NCBI RefSeq assembly: GCF_003253705.1
Contig: NZ_QKYU01000019.1
Location: forward strand, 1 to 64,000
Origin: Humitalea rosea
Lineage (GTDB): Bacteria > Pseudomonadota > Alphaproteobacteria > Acetobacterales > Acetobacteraceae
Length of the DNA: 64,000 nucleotides
Direction: 5' to 3'
The notes under the pieces were generated by a model. It saw nothing but the letters and a program-made list of their open reading frames with translations, did not search any database and was not told where the DNA came from. The position numbers and the translations under genes are program-made. Shown here one piece after another: positions 43,949 through 52,042 of the stretch (its first letter is position 1; each line of letters starts with the position of its first letter).

Positions 43949-44911
43949 ATGGCCAAGATCGCCGTCATCGGCGCCGGAACCATGGGCCACGCGCTGGCCC
44001 TCGTGTTCGCGATCGGGGGCCATCGGGTCCGCCTGACCGACAGCTTCGCCCCAACCCTCGCCCGCGCGCCCGCGCTGATGGAGGCCGCGCGGAAAACCCT
44101 GAACGCGGCCGGCGAGACCGACCTCACCACCGAGGGGCTGGCCGCGGCCGTCACCTGCCATGCCGATCTGGCCGAGACCGTCGCCGATGCCGAATGGATC
44201 ATCGAGGCGATCATCGAGCAGCCCGAGGCCAAGCGCGTGCTGTTCGAGGCGCTGGATGCGGTGGCGCCGATGGGGGCGGTGATCGCCTCCAACACCTCCT
44301 ACCTCGACCCGTTCCCGCTGATCCCCGCGCGCCGCCAAGGCCATGCGATGATCCTGCATTGGTACACGCCGCCGTATCTGGTGGACCTCGTCGATGTGGT
44401 GCCGGGGCCGGACTGCGACCCGGCGTTGATCCAACAGGCCTGCGCGATGATCGCGGCCATGGGCAAGCAGCCGGTGGTGCTGCGGAAATTCCTGCCCGGC
44501 TACATCGCCAACCGCATCCAGTCGGCGATCTCGGCCGAGGTCTTCCATCTGCTGGAGGAGGACGTCGCCAGCCCCGAGGAGATCGACGCCGCGATCGTGC
44601 ATGGGCTGGCGCTGCGCCTGCCGATCCTGGGGCATCTGGCCAAGGCCGATTTCACCGGGCTCGAACTGGCCCGCGACGCGCTGCGCAACCAGATGGTGCC
44701 GCCGGCGCCGCGCCGCGACCACTCGACCCCGCTCGATGCGCGCCTGGCCGAAGGCCGCAGCGGGGTGCGCGCCGGCGGCGGCTGGTACGACTGGTCCGCC
44801 CACACGCCGGAAGAGTGGTTCCAGGACCGCGACGCCCGGCTGCTGGCACTGAAGCGCGCGCTGCGCGAGATCGGGACCCTCGCCGGGCCCCGCACAGGAG
44901 AGACGACATGA
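43949..44911 (+). CDS. 3-hydroxyacyl-CoA dehydrogenase family protein
   Basis: A 320-residue NAD-dependent dehydrogenase. The Rossmann loop is IAVIGAGTMGHALALVFA near 4-21, SNTSYLDP near 116 holds the catalytic Ser equivalent, and ILHWYTPPYLVDLVDVVPG near 134 replaces the usual HFFNP motif, keeping the His. The C-terminal domain begins with KFLPGYIANRIQSA. The HWYTPP variant is seen in carnitine-, gulonate- and short-chain-hydroxyacid enzymes. GGGAGGAAATTC before the ATG is a good SD. It follows hyuB by 42 bp and overlaps the SDR by ATGA, so the four genes form one operon. Confidence 0.9.
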   Translation: MAKIAVIGAGTMGHALALVFAIGGHRVRLTDSFAPTLARAPALMEAARKTLNAAGETDLTTEGLAAAVTCHADLAETVADAEWIIEAIIEQPEAKRVLFEALDAVAPMGAVIASNTSYLDPFPLIPARRQGHAMILHWYTPPYLVDLVDVVPGPDCDPALIQQACAMIAAMGKQPVVLRKFLPGYIANRIQSAISAEVFHLLEEDVASPEEIDAAIVHGLALRLPILGHLAKADFTGLELARDALRNQMVPPAPRRDHSTPLDARLAEGRSGVRAGGGWYDWSAHTPEEWFQDRDARLLALKRALREIGTLAGPRTGETT

Positions 44912-45681
44912 TCCGCTACGACCTCTCGGGCAAGACGGCGCTGGTGACGGGCGGTGCCTCCGGCATCGGCCTCGCCACCGCCACCATGCTCGCCAACAAC
45001 GGCTGCGCCGTCGCCATCAACCATCTGCATGATGATGCGCGCGGGCCGGAGGCGGTCGAGGCGCTGGCGGCGGCGACCGGGGCGCGGGTGATCTCGGCAC
45101 CGGGCAATGTCGCCGATCCGGACGATGCCGAGCGCATGGTGACGGCGGCGATCGCCGATCTCGGGCGGCTCGACTACCTCGTGAACAATGCCGGCACGCC
45201 CGGCACCCGCACCGCCATCCCGCCCAAGGAGCTGGAGCGCATCACCGAGGAGATGTGGCAGACGGTGATCGGGGTGAACCTGCTCGGCGTGTTCCGCTGC
45301 GGCAAGGCGGCCGCACCCGCGCTGACGGCCGCGCATGGCGCCATCGTCAATGTCGCCTCGATCGCGGGGCTGGGCAGTGCTGGTTCCTCCTTGGCCTATG
45401 GCGCGACCAAGGCGGGGGTCGTTTCGCTGACGCAGAATTTCGCGCGCGCCCTCGGTCCCGATGTGCGGGTCAATGGCGTGGCGCCGGGGGCGGTGGACAG
45501 CACCTGGATGGTCGAATGGACCGAGGCGCGGCGGCAGGTTTCCGCCGAGAAGGCGCTGCTGAAGCGCCGCTGCACGCCCGAGGATATCGCCGAGGTGATC
45601 CTGTTCCTGCTCGCGGGGGCGGCGATGGTGACCGGGCAGGTTATCGTCGTGGATGGCGGGCTGACGCTGGAGAGCCGCTAG
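44908..45681 (+). CDS. short-chain dehydrogenase/reductase
   Basis: A 257-residue SDR. ATG overlaps the preceding stop. Motifs are VTGGASGIG near 13-21, VNNAG, VNVASIAGLGS with the catalytic Ser, YGATK (YxxxK), and IVVDGG near the C-terminus. It completes the hyu operon. It likely reduces or oxidises a keto or hydroxy acid formed after hydantoin or ketone processing. Confidence 0.93.
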   Translation: MIRYDLSGKTALVTGGASGIGLATATMLANNGCAVAINHLHDDARGPEAVEALAAATGARVISAPGNVADPDDAERMVTAAIADLGRLDYLVNNAGTPGTRTAIPPKELERITEEMWQTVIGVNLLGVFRCGKAAAPALTAAHGAIVNVASIAGLGSAGSSLAYGATKAGVVSLTQNFARALGPDVRVNGVAPGAVDSTWMVEWTEARRQVSAEKALLKRRCTPEDIAEVILFLLAGAAMVTGQVIVVDGGLTLESR

Positions 45682-45827
45682 TGTCCTGATCCCTTGGCTC
45701 CTCCGGTTGCAGCGGGTGGCTTGGTCCCGACCACCCTGGAAACCATCGGGGCCTGGCCTGCGTTGGGTCATGCTGTCTCCCAGCGGAGGCCGCTTTCCCC
45801 GCAACCCATCGCCCTCAGGTCAATCGC

Positions 45828-46997
45828 ATGATGCTCACTGGCGGCCCTGGACCCGATCCCCTCGATGGGGGGATGGGCAATGACACGCTGATCGGCGGCG
45901 GCGGCGACGACACGCTGCGCGGCATGGAGGGCGACGATTATTTGTTCGGCGCCGAGCCCTCGCAGAGCTTTCCCGGTACGCCGCCGGCACCGAGTGCGGT
46001 GGATGGAAACGACCTGATCGATGGCGGCCCCGGCCAGGACCTGGCCGCCTGGCACCAGCGGCTGGATGATGTCTCGGTCTCAGAGCTTGGTGCCTATGGC
46101 GTGATCGTCACCGCGCCGCTCGGCACCGATCATCTGGTGAATGTCGAGACCGTCACCTTCTGGGCGCCGCAGCGCTTTGCCGGCAGTTCCTCGATCGGCC
46201 AGCGGAGCAACCAGCCGGTGCTGCTGGCCGATGGCGACCCGTTGTTCGACCCGCTCTGGTATCTCAGCCAGAACCTCGACATCTGGAACGAGTTCACCGT
46301 CGCCAGCGACACCTATGTGTTCAAGGACCACCCGGCCGACCACTACGCGGAATTCGGCTGGCAGGAAGGGCGCGACCCGAATCCCTGGTTCGACACCTCC
46401 GCCTATCTCGCCGCCAATGCGGATGTTGCTGCCGCCGGCACCGATCCGCTGGAGCAATACCGGTCGATCGGCGCCGCCGAGGGCCGCGATCCCGGCCTGA
46501 ATTTCGACGTGCAGCGCTACCTCGCGCTGAACCCGGATGTGGCGGCGAGCGGCATGCCCGCGCTGGAGCATTTCCTGGAATTCGGCCGCGGCGAGGGGCG
46601 CAGCGCGTCCCCGGCGGTCGGCCAGGCCCTGCGGGGCGATTTCGACGCGCAATACTACCTGATGACCAGCCCGGACGTCGCCGCGGCGGGGGTCGATCCG
46701 CTGCAGCACTACCAGAGCTTCGGCTGGCATGAGGGCCGCAGCCCCAATGCCTTCTTCGATGCCCCCGGCTATCTGGCGACCTATTCCGATGTCGCGGCGG
46801 CGGGCATCGATCCGATGGCGCATTACGCCGAATTCGGCTGGCGCGAGGGCCGCGATCCCAGCCAGGCCTTCGACACCATCGCCTATCTGTCGGCCAATCC
46901 GGATGTGGCCGCCGCCGACATCGATCCGCTGCGGCATTTCCTGCAATTCGGCTATGCCGAGGGCCGCGACGCCTTCGGCGATGGCGTCTGGGGCTAA
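45828..46997 (+). CDS. RTX-type calcium-binding protein with six C-terminal tandem repeats
   Basis: A 389-residue protein without a Sec signal. The first 75 residues hold RTX-like nonapeptides (GGMGNDTLIGGGGDDTLRG, GDDYLFG, GNDLIDGGPGQD). From about residue 138 there are six units of about 38-47 residues that follow FDxxxYLxxNPDVAAAGxDPLxHYxxFGWxEGRDP, ending in FGDGVWG. The unit is known from repeat proteins and glycan-related proteins of alphaproteobacteria. RTX proteins leave by type I secretion, but no T1SS genes are near and the RTX block is N-terminal, opposite to the usual order. It may be surface-bound or a Ca-dependent adhesin. The 146 bp upstream show no other feature. Confidence 0.8.
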   Translation: MMLTGGPGPDPLDGGMGNDTLIGGGGDDTLRGMEGDDYLFGAEPSQSFPGTPPAPSAVDGNDLIDGGPGQDLAAWHQRLDDVSVSELGAYGVIVTAPLGTDHLVNVETVTFWAPQRFAGSSSIGQRSNQPVLLADGDPLFDPLWYLSQNLDIWNEFTVASDTYVFKDHPADHYAEFGWQEGRDPNPWFDTSAYLAANADVAAAGTDPLEQYRSIGAAEGRDPGLNFDVQRYLALNPDVAASGMPALEHFLEFGRGEGRSASPAVGQALRGDFDAQYYLMTSPDVAAAGVDPLQHYQSFGWHEGRSPNAFFDAPGYLATYSDVAAAGIDPMAHYAEFGWREGRDPSQAFDTIAYLSANPDVAAADIDPLRHFLQFGYAEGRDAFGDGVWG

Positions 46998-47039
46998 AGC
47001 ATTTTCAAGTCAGGTGGAGTCACCCGACTTGAAAATGCT
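46998..47039. repeat. palindromic element, copy 2, exactly filling the gap between two stop codons
   Basis: Arms AGCATTTTCAAGTC (46998-47011) and GACTTGAAAATGCT (47026-47039) are perfectly complementary. The interior adds GGTG/CACC pairing, so the stem can exceed 18 bp with one mismatch. The element starts right after the RTX stop TAA (46995-46997) and ends right before the RidA stop codon (CTA at 47040-47042). It is the better preserved relative of 4649-4690 and can end both transcripts. Confidence 0.85.
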
Positions 47040-47480
47040 CTAAGCGGGATCGCGCGTCCCCGCCGGGCGCGCCACCACCGCGATGCCATGGATCTGCACC
47101 AGGAATTCCGGCACCACCAAGGCCTTCACGACCACCGTCGCGCGGGCCGGATAGTGCCCGGGCTCGAAATACTCGGCGAAGATCCTGTTCATGTCCGTGA
47201 AGTCGGAGAGGTGGAGCATCTGCACCTCAAGCTTCAGGACATGCGCGAAGTCGGAGCCGGCGTTGGTCAGCACCGCGCGCAAATTCTCCATGCATTGCCG
47301 CATCTGCGCCGGGAAATCATTCAGCACGATATCGCGGTCCGACGTGAAGGGCGTCGTCGCCGAGAGCATGATCAGGTCGCCGAAACGCACCGCGTGGCTC
47401 AATGCGCCGCTCGGAATCCGGGTTCCTTCGGCGGGGAAAAATTCAAGCGGCGTGGTGCCGGTCATCAGCAGATCCTTCAA
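47040..47480 (-). CDS. RidA family protein
   Basis: A 146-residue RidA/YjgF/UK114 protein, which hydrolyses reactive enamine/imine intermediates. Visible motifs are GDLIMLSATTPFTSD near 34, the QMRQCMENLRAVLTNAGSD helix and YPARATVVVKALVV near 110-123 with the conserved active-site Arg. An internal ATG (47465) is possible. The gene is convergent with the RTX gene and divergent from the M20 hydrolase. It may support that ureidohydrolase or clear imines from amino-acid use. Confidence 0.9.
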   Translation of the reverse strand: MKDLLMTGTTPLEFFPAEGTRIPSGALSHAVRFGDLIMLSATTPFTSDRDIVLNDFPAQMRQCMENLRAVLTNAGSDFAHVLKLEVQMLHLSDFTDMNRIFAEYFEPGHYPARATVVVKALVVPEFLVQIHGIAVVARPAGTRDPA

Positions 47481-47598
47481 TGACGCCCTCCCGAATGTGA
47501 CTCTAACGCAATCCTAAGCGGTCGCCCATCCGGCCGGCTTGCGAGCCCGGCGCCGAGGGGCGAGGGTGGCGGCTTCACGCCAGGGACCCGATCCGACC

Positions 47599-48798
47599 AT
47601 GCCTTCTGTGGACACCGCACGCTTCCTCGCCGATCTGTACACGCTGCGTGAAATCGGCCGCTTCAAGACCGGCGTGCATCGCCCGACCTTCACGCCCGAG
47701 GATATGGAGAGCCGCCGCTGGCTCTGCGCCCGGCTGGAGGAATGCGGGCTGACCGCGACCATCGACGGCATCGGCAATGTCTTCGGCCGCCATCCCGGGC
47801 CCGGGCCGCATCTGCTGGCCGGCAGCCACATCGAATCGCAGAACGAGGCCGGCTGGCTGGATGGCGCGCTCGGCGTGATCTCGGCCCTCGCGCTGGCCCG
47901 CTCCGGCCTCGCGGTCGATGTCATGGCCTTCGCGGATGAGGAAGGCCACTACGGCGGCTTCATCGGCAGCCGCTCCTTCATCGGGCAATTGGAGGAGGCG
48001 GAGATCGACCGCCTGACCAATCGCACCCATGGCAAGCCGCTGCGGCAGGCGCTGGCCGAAGCGGGCCTCACCGGGCTGCCGCGCATCCAGGTCGAGCCGG
48101 GGCGCTATCGCGGCTTCCTGGAGATGCACATCGAGCAGGGCACCCAGCTTGAGGCCGCCGACCGGCAGATCGGCGTCGTCACCGGCATCGTCGCGATCCG
48201 CCAGTTCCGCCTGGTGGTCGAGGGGATGCAGGACCACGCCGGCGGCACGACCATGGCCGAGCGCCGCGATGCGGGCCTGACCGCGGTGCGGCTGCTGGCC
48301 GCGATCGACGCGGAATTCCCCCGCGTCTGCGGCCCGCGCAGCACCTGGACCACGGGGCGCATCACCCTCGAACCCGGTGCCCCCAGCATCATCCCCGGCC
48401 GTGCCGAGGTGCTGTTCCAGCTACGCGACGTGGATATGGCGGTGATCGCGCGGATGGAGGCAGCCCTGGCCGCGCTGGTGCAGGAGGCCAACCGGCGCGA
48501 GCGCTGCACGGTGCGGCTGGAGCCGGTCACCCTCTCCATCCCGGCACCCTGCGACCCTGGTTTCCAGGCCGCCCTGGCCGCGGCGGCGGAGGAGTTCGCG
48601 CCGGGCCGCTGGACCCATATGCCCTCCGGCGCCGGGCATGACGCGCAGTATCTGGCGCAGGTGATGCCGGCGGCGATGCTCTTCGTGCCCTCGATCAGCG
48701 GGATCAGCCATCACTGGGCCGAGGATACCAAGGATGAGGATCTGGCGATGGGCCTCCGCGTCCTGGCGGGGGGCGCTGCGCGTATCCTGGCGCAGTGA
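47599..48798 (+). CDS. Zn-dependent M20 amidohydrolase (N-carbamoyl-amino-acid hydrolase/allantoate amidohydrolase type)
   Basis: A 399-residue cytosolic M20-family enzyme. Metal ligands are His in AGSHIESQNE near 76, Asp in LDGALGVI near 87, Glu pair in ADEEGHYGG near 115, and His in GISHHWAEDT near 375. Arg/His substrate residues lie in MHIEQGTQLE near 178 and GMQDHAGGTTM near 215. These enzymes split N-carbamoyl-L-amino acids or allantoate to release ammonia and CO2. It starts at MPSVDTARF. Terminator hairpin follows (48801-48830). It may process products of the hydantoinase operon. Confidence 0.88.
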   Translation: MPSVDTARFLADLYTLREIGRFKTGVHRPTFTPEDMESRRWLCARLEECGLTATIDGIGNVFGRHPGPGPHLLAGSHIESQNEAGWLDGALGVISALALARSGLAVDVMAFADEEGHYGGFIGSRSFIGQLEEAEIDRLTNRTHGKPLRQALAEAGLTGLPRIQVEPGRYRGFLEMHIEQGTQLEAADRQIGVVTGIVAIRQFRLVVEGMQDHAGGTTMAERRDAGLTAVRLLAAIDAEFPRVCGPRSTWTTGRITLEPGAPSIIPGRAEVLFQLRDVDMAVIARMEAALAALVQEANRRERCTVRLEPVTLSIPAPCDPGFQAALAAAAEEFAPGRWTHMPSGAGHDAQYLAQVMPAAMLFVPSISGISHHWAEDTKDEDLAMGLRVLAGGAARILAQ

Positions 48799-48800
48799 AG

Positions 48801-48830
48801 GGGCGAGGGGCTGACCGCCCCTCGCCCTTT
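48801..48830. terminator. hairpin terminator between convergent genes
   Basis: GGGCGAGGGG (48801-48810) pairs perfectly with CCCCTCGCCC (48818-48827) around a 7-nt loop, followed by TTT. It lies between the M20 hydrolase stop and the convergent DoxX stop. Confidence 0.85.
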
Positions 48831-48839
48831 GGCCGTGGG

Positions 48840-49196
48840 TCAGGCTGAACGCCGCGCCGCATCGATGCTCCAGGGTCCGGCACCGGCGGCGGCCAGATAC
48901 AGGAAGACGAAGCAGAACAGCACGGCCGCATCGCTGCCGTTCAGCACCGGGAAGGGGCTGCGCGGCCCGTGCGCCATCCAATAGGCGAAGGCCATCTCGC
49001 CCGAGGCGATGAGCGCCGCCGGACGGGTCGCAAGGCCCAGCACCAGCATCAGCCCGACGACCAGCTCGATCGCCCCGGCGAACCAGAACAGGGTGAAGAG
49101 GGCGGGGCCCGCACCGCCACCGGCCATCATGGGGAAGCCGAGCAGCTTTTGCGTGCCATGGGCCAGGAACAGCAGCCCGGCGACGATCCGCAACAC
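48840..49196 (-). CDS. DoxX family membrane protein
   Basis: A 118-residue protein with four hydrophobic helices: LRIVAGLLFLAHGTQKLL, LFWFAGAIELVVGLMLVLGL, ALIASGEMAFAYWM, and AVLFCFVFLYLAAAG. DoxX relatives act in thiosulphate oxidation and quinone-linked redox or redox sensing. The start is GTG at 49196; in-frame upstream sequence reads APRLLSV with a stop nearby, so the usual longer N-terminus may be missing. The gene is downstream of allophanate hydrolase with a 121-bp gap. Confidence 0.8.
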   Translation of the reverse strand: MLRIVAGLLFLAHGTQKLLGFPMMAGGGAGPALFTLFWFAGAIELVVGLMLVLGLATRPAALIASGEMAFAYWMAHGPRSPFPVLNGSDAAVLFCFVFLYLAAAGAGPWSIDAARRSA

Positions 49197-49269
49197 GGAG
49201 AGCAGCCGGGGGGCCAGGGGGCGAGGGCCTTGGCGAAGGGGTCATTGGAGATGGGTTGGCATTCCAGAG

Positions 49270-49289
49270 GCTATGCAAGGCTGCATAGC
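49270..49289. promoter_or_regulatory. 8-bp dyad between allophanate hydrolase and DoxX
   Basis: GCTATGCA (49270-49277) and TGCATAGC (49282-49289) are perfect complements around AGGC. It may end the allophanate-hydrolase transcript or be an operator for DoxX. There is no T-run. Confidence 0.5.
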
Positions 49290-49317
49290 TGGTCGCCGCG
49301 ACACCCCCAAGCAAGCA

Positions 49318-51021
49318 TCATCCGATACGGGATGCCAACAGCCTTCGCCAGCCGCCGAGGGCCGTGATCTCCGGCGCGCCGGCGACCCCGGCGGCCTCGG
49401 CCAGGAAGCCCAGCACCGCGGCGCCATCGGCCATCTCGACCCGGCCGAAGCCGAGCGGGGACGGGACCTGCACCAGCAGCGCGCCGATCGCGCTGGTCGG
49501 CAGCGCCCAGATCTCGCCCTCGATCGCAGCCCCGCCCGGATCGCGCAGCAGCCCCGGGCGCGAGCCCAGGTCGAACAGCCGGTAGCAGGGCGCGGTCGCC
49601 GCGGCCCCGACCAGCCGCCCGCCGAGCGCCGTGACCTGCCCATTGAGCGGCAGCCCCGACATATGCGCGCCGATGCAGAACAGCAGCGATTCATGTGCCG
49701 ACAACGCCGTGCCCAACGCGGCCAGCGCCCCGTCCGAAAAGGCCGGGCCGAGCAAGGTGACGCCGAAGGGCAGCCCATCCGGCCCCACCCCCGCCGGCAC
49801 CGCGAGCCCCGCCATATCCAGCAGGTTCACGAAGTTGGTGTAGGTGCCGAGGCGGCTGTTGGCGGCGATCGGCGCCGCGGCCATCGCCTCCAGGCTCGGG
49901 ATGCCGGGCGCGGTCGGCAGCAGGATCGCATCGGCCTCGGCGAAGATGTCGCGCGCGACCAGCCGGGCCAAAGCGACGGCGTGGAAATCATCGAAGGCAT
50001 CGACGGCGCTGCGCCCGAAGCCGCCCTCCAGGATCGTGCGGGTGACGGGGTGCAGCGTCTCGGGCTGGTCGCGCACCCGCTCCCGCAGGGCGGCGGTGCG
50101 CTCGGCGACCCAGGCGCCATCGTAGAGCTTTTTCGCCACCTCGATCAGCGGAGCGATGGAGACGGGTTCCACCGTGGCGCCCAGCGTCTTCGCCCGCGCC
50201 ACCATGGCCTCGAACAGCACGGCATTGGCCTCGGTGTCGAAGACCAGTTCCTCATCGAGCGGCACGGCGATGCGCCAGCCCGCGCGCGGGGCCGGTGCGG
50301 CGGACCAGCCCGGCGGTGCCGTGCGGGAATAGGGATCGGCCGCATCCGGCCCGGCGATCACCGCCAGCACGGCGGCCGCCTCGGCGGCCGAATGGGCGAA
50401 GATCGAGACGCAATCGAGCGAGCGGCAGGCCGGCACCACCCCCCGCGTCGGCACCAGCCCCAGGGTCGGCTTCAACCCCACGATCTGCTGCGCCATGGCC
50501 GGCACCCGGCCCGAGCCGGCCGTATCGGTCCCGAGCGAGAAGGCGCAGATCCCCGCCGCCACCGCGCTGGCCGAACCCGAGGAGGAGCCCCCCGGCACCA
50601 GATCGGGGCGGAAGGCATTGCGCGGCGTGCCATAGGGGCTGCGCGTGCCGTTCAGCCCGGTGGCGAACTGGTCGAGGTTGGCCTTGCCCAGCAAGATCGC
50701 CCCCGCCGCCAGCAACCGGGCGACCGCCGGCGCGTCCTCCTGCGGCACATGCTCGAAATCCGGGCAGGCCGCGGTCATCGGCAGGCCCGCCGCCGCGATA
50801 TTGTCCTTCACGACGAAGGGCACGCCCCAGAGCCTGCGGCCCCGCCGCCCCTCCTCCATCAGCGCCGCGGCACGCGCCAGCACGGCCTCCGCCGGCACCG
50901 CGGTGATGAGCATGGCCGGATCAGCCCAGGCGGCGAGGCGCGACAGCGCCTCCTCCGCCACGTCAACGGGGGAGCCGCCCTGGTCGAGGAAGGCCGTGAT
51001 GGCGGGGAGGGTGAGGTTCAT
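49318..51021 (-). CDS. atzF: allophanate hydrolase
   Basis: A 567-residue amidase-signature enzyme that splits allophanate into ammonia and CO2. The Ser-cisSer-Lys triad is visible: Lys in VVKDNIAAAG near 71, Ser in GGSSSGSASA near 145, and GTDTAGSGRVPA near 164. The C-terminal domain (FCIGAHMSGLPLNGQVTALGG near 435 to the end) is that of AtzF/DUR1,2 rather than a plain amidase. It normally works with urea carboxylase or a cyanuric/biuret pathway, and none is in the window. Nearby ureide enzymes suggest nitrogen scavenging. Confidence 0.9.
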   Translation of the reverse strand: MNLTLPAITAFLDQGGSPVDVAEEALSRLAAWADPAMLITAVPAEAVLARAAALMEEGRRGRRLWGVPFVVKDNIAAAGLPMTAACPDFEHVPQEDAPAVARLLAAGAILLGKANLDQFATGLNGTRSPYGTPRNAFRPDLVPGGSSSGSASAVAAGICAFSLGTDTAGSGRVPAMAQQIVGLKPTLGLVPTRGVVPACRSLDCVSIFAHSAAEAAAVLAVIAGPDAADPYSRTAPPGWSAAPAPRAGWRIAVPLDEELVFDTEANAVLFEAMVARAKTLGATVEPVSIAPLIEVAKKLYDGAWVAERTAALRERVRDQPETLHPVTRTILEGGFGRSAVDAFDDFHAVALARLVARDIFAEADAILLPTAPGIPSLEAMAAAPIAANSRLGTYTNFVNLLDMAGLAVPAGVGPDGLPFGVTLLGPAFSDGALAALGTALSAHESLLFCIGAHMSGLPLNGQVTALGGRLVGAAATAPCYRLFDLGSRPGLLRDPGGAAIEGEIWALPTSAIGALLVQVPSPLGFGRVEMADGAAVLGFLAEAAGVAGAPEITALGGWRRLLASRIG

Positions 51022-51049
51022 GACGGTCCGGCAGGCAACCGCCGTGCCG

Positions 51050-52000
51050 TCAGCCCTGCAACAGGCGGATCGGGCTGCCGGCCAAATAGGCTTCGACCAC
51101 CTCGACCCCGCCCTTGTAGTAGGCGCTGTAGTTCTCCTGGGTCACATAGCCCAGATGCGGCGTCAGCACGGTGTTCGGCGCCGAGAGGATGGGGTGGTCG
51201 GAGGGCAGCGGTTCGATGTCGAAGACATCCAGCCCGGCGCCGGCGATGGTTCCGGCCACAAGGGCCGCGATCAGCGCCGGCTGGTCGATCAGCGGCCCGC
51301 GGCTGGTGTTCACGATATAGGCGGTGGGCTTCATCTGGGCGAGGTCGGCCGCACCGATGATCCCGCGCGAGCGCTCGGACAGCACGAGATGCATGGTGAC
51401 GACGTCGCTCTGCGCCAGCAGATCGGCCTTCTCCACCCGCTCCGCGCCCACCGCGGCGGCGGCTTCGGCGGTCAGATTCTGGCTCCAGGCCACGACCCGC
51501 ATGCCGAAGGCCTGGCCGACCTGGGCAACCCGGCGCCCGAGCTTGCCGAGGCCGACGACGCCGAGGGTCCGGCCCTCCAGCGCGCCGCCGACGAAGGTCT
51601 GCCACTGGCCGGCCCGCAGCGCCGTCTGCTGGTGCGTGATGCCGCGCAGCAGCGCGAGGATGAGGCCCCAGGTGATGTCCACCGTGGGCGCGCCGAAGGA
51701 GGGCGTGCCGCAGACGGTGATGCCCGCCGCCTTGGCGGCCGGGACGTCGAAGGATTTGTTGCGCTCGCCGGTCGAGATCAGCAGCCGCAGGTTCGGCAGG
51801 CGCTGCAACAGGCTGGCCGGGAAGGGGGTGCGCTCGCGGACGGCAAGGATCGCATCGAAGGGCAGCAGCCGTTCGGCCAGCGCCACCTCGTCGTGGATGT
51901 GGTCACGGAAGACGGTGATCTCGGCCTTGCCGGCCAGGCGGTCCCACGGGCCGAGGGAGAGGGCAACGCCCTGGTAATCGTCAAGAATCGCGAGCCGCAT
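51050..52000 (-). CDS. D-2-hydroxyacid dehydrogenase (NAD-dependent)
   Basis: A 316-residue member of the D-isomer 2-hydroxyacid dehydrogenase family. Motifs are GVVGLGKLGRRVAQVGQAFGM near 145-165, and the catalytic Arg in VNTSRGPLID near 226, Glu in DVFDIEPLP near 255 and His in LTPHLGYVT near 275. It reduces a 2-keto acid or oxidises a D-hydroxy acid, perhaps phosphoglycerate-like. It is 28 bp downstream of allophanate hydrolase's partner strand orientation but transcribed before it, so co-transcription with atzF is possible. Substrate unknown. Confidence 0.9.
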   Translation of the reverse strand: MRLAILDDYQGVALSLGPWDRLAGKAEITVFRDHIHDEVALAERLLPFDAILAVRERTPFPASLLQRLPNLRLLISTGERNKSFDVPAAKAAGITVCGTPSFGAPTVDITWGLILALLRGITHQQTALRAGQWQTFVGGALEGRTLGVVGLGKLGRRVAQVGQAFGMRVVAWSQNLTAEAAAAVGAERVEKADLLAQSDVVTMHLVLSERSRGIIGAADLAQMKPTAYIVNTSRGPLIDQPALIAALVAGTIAGAGLDVFDIEPLPSDHPILSAPNTVLTPHLGYVTQENYSAYYKGGVEVVEAYLAGSPIRLLQG

Positions 52001-52042
52001 GATATTTCCCCAAGGAAAGACGTTGCAGCCGCCTTACATCCT

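Noticed and set aside
41948-44803. Long minus-strand open frame across hyuA/hyuB/3-hydroxyacyl-CoA dehydrogenase
   Set aside because: Antisense shadow of three well-supported genes; no domain or start signal.
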